Shown here: in pieces, positions 62,421 to 64,000 of the stretch | How the letters are laid out: every line of letters begins with the position of its first letter | How positions within the stretch are numbered: position 1 is the stretch's first letter | Source of the DNA: Phenylobacterium sp. J367 | GTDB taxonomy: Bacteria; Pseudomonadota; Alphaproteobacteria; Caulobacterales; Caulobacteraceae | Reading direction: 5' to 3' | NCBI RefSeq assembly: GCF_024699985.1 | Contig: NZ_JAJONA010000001.1 | Span: 4,532,501 to 4,596,500 of the forward strand | DNA length: 64,000 bases | Made by a program: the position numbers and the translations under genes | Notes under the pieces: generated by a model | What the model was told of the DNA's origin: nothing | Databases searched by the model: none | What the model saw: the letters and a program-made list of their open reading frames with translations, nothing else

Positions 62421-63593
62421 CTAAGCGAACGCGCCGGCCTTGGCGAGCCCTTCGTTGGCCAGGTAGGCCCCGGGACGACGGCGGGTGAGCGCCAGGGCCA
62501 GGCCCAGCGTCAGCCCCATGGCGATCATGGACGAGCCGCCGTAGCTGATGAACGGCAGGGTCATGCCCTTGGTCGGGATCAGGTTGAGGTTCACCGCCAC
62601 ATTGATGAAGGCCTGCTGGCCGACCAGCACGAAGAGGCCGGCGGCGGCCACCTGCTCGAAGGGGTCGGAGAGCTTCATGGCCCGGTAGAGGCCGCGGATC
62701 ACGATGAAGGCGAAGAGGCTGATCAGCAGCAGGGAGAAGATGAGGCCGTACTCCTCGGCGCCCACCGAATAGATGAAGTCGGTGTGCAGGTCGGGCACAT
62801 GGCGCTTCATGACGCCCTCCCCCGGCCCGCGGCCGAAGAAGCCGCCGGCGGCGATGGCCTCGGCGGCGCGGTCGACCTGGTGGGTGTCGGCCTTGTCGGG
62901 GCTGAGGAAGCGGTCGACGCGGCTCGCCACGTGGGGGAACAGGAAGTAGGTCGAACTGAGCCCCGCGATCGCGGTCGCGCCCAGCAGCATCACCCAGGAG
63001 AGCGGCACGCCGGCCATCCAGAAGGCGGCGCCGAAGGCCACCGTGATCAGCACCGTCTGGCCGACGTCCGGCTGGATCAGCAGCAGGGCGACCGAGATGA
63101 AGTAGAGGCCGAAGGCGATGGAGACGCCCGGCACCCCCTGCCCCTTCTGGCCCTCGGCGAACATCCAGGCGACGAGGATGATCAGCGCCGGCTTCATGTA
63201 CTCCGACGGCTGGAAGGTGAAGCCGCCGAACTCCAGCCAGCGGGTCGCCCCCTTGGCGTTGTGGCCGATGAACGGCAGGGCGATCATCACCGCGATGGCC
63301 GCCAGCCAGATGAAGAAGGCGGCCCTGCGGACCCCCTTCACGTCGAGCATGGAGGCGGCGATCAGGACGACGGCCGAGGCGCCGGCGAAGACGCACTGGC
63401 GCACCGCGAAGTGGAACGGGTCGCCGAGGTTCATCCGCACGGCCGCCGCCGGGCTGGCGGCGAACGACATCAGGACGCCGATGAAGATCAGCAGGCCGAC
63501 GACGCCCAGCATCCAGCGGTCCACCGTCCACCACCAGACACCGATCGGCGTGCGGTCGGAGCGGGCGAAGGCGTGGGCCTGGGAGGGCGTCAT
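62421..63593 (-). CDS. ftsW: Septal peptidoglycan glycosyltransferase FtsW
   Basis: A 390-residue SEDS protein with about ten helices that polymerises septal glycan with PBP3. [60 protein letters not shown] and [16 protein letters not shown] are characteristic. ATG 63593 overlaps the murD stop (ATGA). Frame intact. Confidence 0.96.
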   Translation of the reverse strand: MTPSQAHAFARSDRTPIGVWWWTVDRWMLGVVGLLIFIGVLMSFAASPAAAVRMNLGDPFHFAVRQCVFAGASAVVLIAASMLDVKGVRRAAFFIWLAAIAVMIALPFIGHNAKGATRWLEFGGFTFQPSEYMKPALIILVAWMFAEGQKGQGVPGVSIAFGLYFISVALLLIQPDVGQTVLITVAFGAAFWMAGVPLSWVMLLGATAIAGLSSTYFLFPHVASRVDRFLSPDKADTHQVDRAAEAIAAGGFFGRGPGEGVMKRHVPDLHTDFIYSVGAEEYGLIFSLLLISLFAFIVIRGLYRAMKLSDPFEQVAAAGLFVLVGQQAFINVAVNLNLIPTKGMTLPFISYGGSSMIAMGLTLGLALALTRRRPGAYLANEGLAKAGAFA

Positions 63594-64000
63594 GCGGCGC
63601 CCTTGTTGGCGGCGGCGGGGTTCTGCAGGCCGGCGACGGCGGCGCGGGAAGGCCTCGCCGCGGTCCTCGAAGTCCTTGAACTGGTCGAAGGAGGCGGCGG
63701 CCGGCGACAGCAGGACGATGGCGTCCTGGCCCGAGGCGGCGGCGTCGGCGTAGGCGGCCTGGACGGCGGCGGCCATCGTCCCGCACGCCTGGACCTCGGC
63801 CTTGCCCTTGAGGGTGTCGGCGAAGAGCGGCGCGCCCTCGCCGATCAGATAGGCCTTCTGGATGCGCGGGAAGAGGTCGGCGAGCGCCTCGATGCCGCCG
63901 GTCTTCGGCTGGCCGCCGGCGATCCAGTAGACCTTCGGATAGCTCGACAGGGCCTGGCGGGCGGCGTCTGTGTTGGTGGCCTTGCTGTCGTTGACGAAGC
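63590..64000 (-). CDS. murD: UDP-MurNAc-L-Ala--D-glutamate ligase MurD, C-terminal part (one indel)
   Basis: The last 136 or so codons of MurD, running off the right edge. [20 protein letters not shown] followed by [13 protein letters not shown] is the canonical MurD C-terminal domain, and [20 protein letters not shown] is its conserved end. One extra G in 63646-63648 breaks the frame; removing it gives [21 protein letters not shown] and the TGA that overlaps the ftsW ATG. Confidence 0.92.

Overview
The window is chromosomal DNA of very high GC content from an alphaproteobacterium of the Caulobacterales. The best guess is Phenylobacterium or a close Caulobacteraceae relative. The evidence is the murD-ftsW-murG-murC-murB-ddl-ftsQ-ftsA-ftsZ order, the mreB-mreC-mreD-mrdA-rodA order, a perfect CtrA-type box with a GANTC methylation site in front of ftsZ, and the protein families present. 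The genus assignment is inference. No rRNA, tRNA, CRISPR array, insertion sequence or prophage was seen.

Layout. 1-97: start of a DUF2391-like membrane protein. 296-3151: sulfate activation genes cysD and the cysN/C fusion, closed by a strong bidirectional terminator. 3261-8217: a TonB-dependent receptor downstream of a secreted amidohydrolase with a CIA30-like C-terminus. 8450-19509: small metabolic and transport genes (DUF6152, GAF, CMD family, quinone-oxidoreductase-like MDR, lactonase-like MBL, two MFS transporters, class III aminotransferase plus amidase, DUF423, two alpha/beta hydrolases). 19513-25431: the rod-shape operon mreB-mreC-mreD-mrdA-rodA on the minus strand. 25679-28716: molybdate genes (modE-type regulator, modA, modB, a second ModA-like protein) without a modC ATPase. 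28792-32561: Kelch protein, EamA exporter and leuA, which is preceded by a leucine-rich leader ORF. 32663-45873: VTT membrane protein, RTX protein, aspartate-type aminotransferase, several DUF genes, Coq4-like protein, ribbon-helix-helix protein, UvrD/PcrA helicase, prmA, GIY-YIG protein, Xaa-Pro aminopeptidase and a methyltransferase. 45870-52617: ligA, recN, bamD, a PPOX-fold protein and lpxC. 52867-64000: the division and cell-wall (dcw) cluster from ftsZ up to a partial murD.

How the genes work together. The two minus-strand morphogenesis clusters supply lateral-wall elongation (MreBCD-PBP2-RodA) and precursor synthesis plus septation (MurD/FtsW/MurG/MurC/MurB/Ddl/FtsQ/FtsA/FtsZ). LpxC and BamD nearby serve the outer membrane. 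Many stop and start codons overlap as ATGA, TAATG or GTGA, which suggests translational coupling.

Data quality. At least 20 genes are broken by one or two single-base indels (four in ligA), nearly all inside G or C homopolymers. Essential single-copy genes such as ftsZ, ligA, mrdA, mreD, ddl and murD are among them, and gene lengths become multiples of three once each indel is corrected. I read these as consensus sequencing errors, not real pseudogenes, and give full-length coordinates with each suspected indel.
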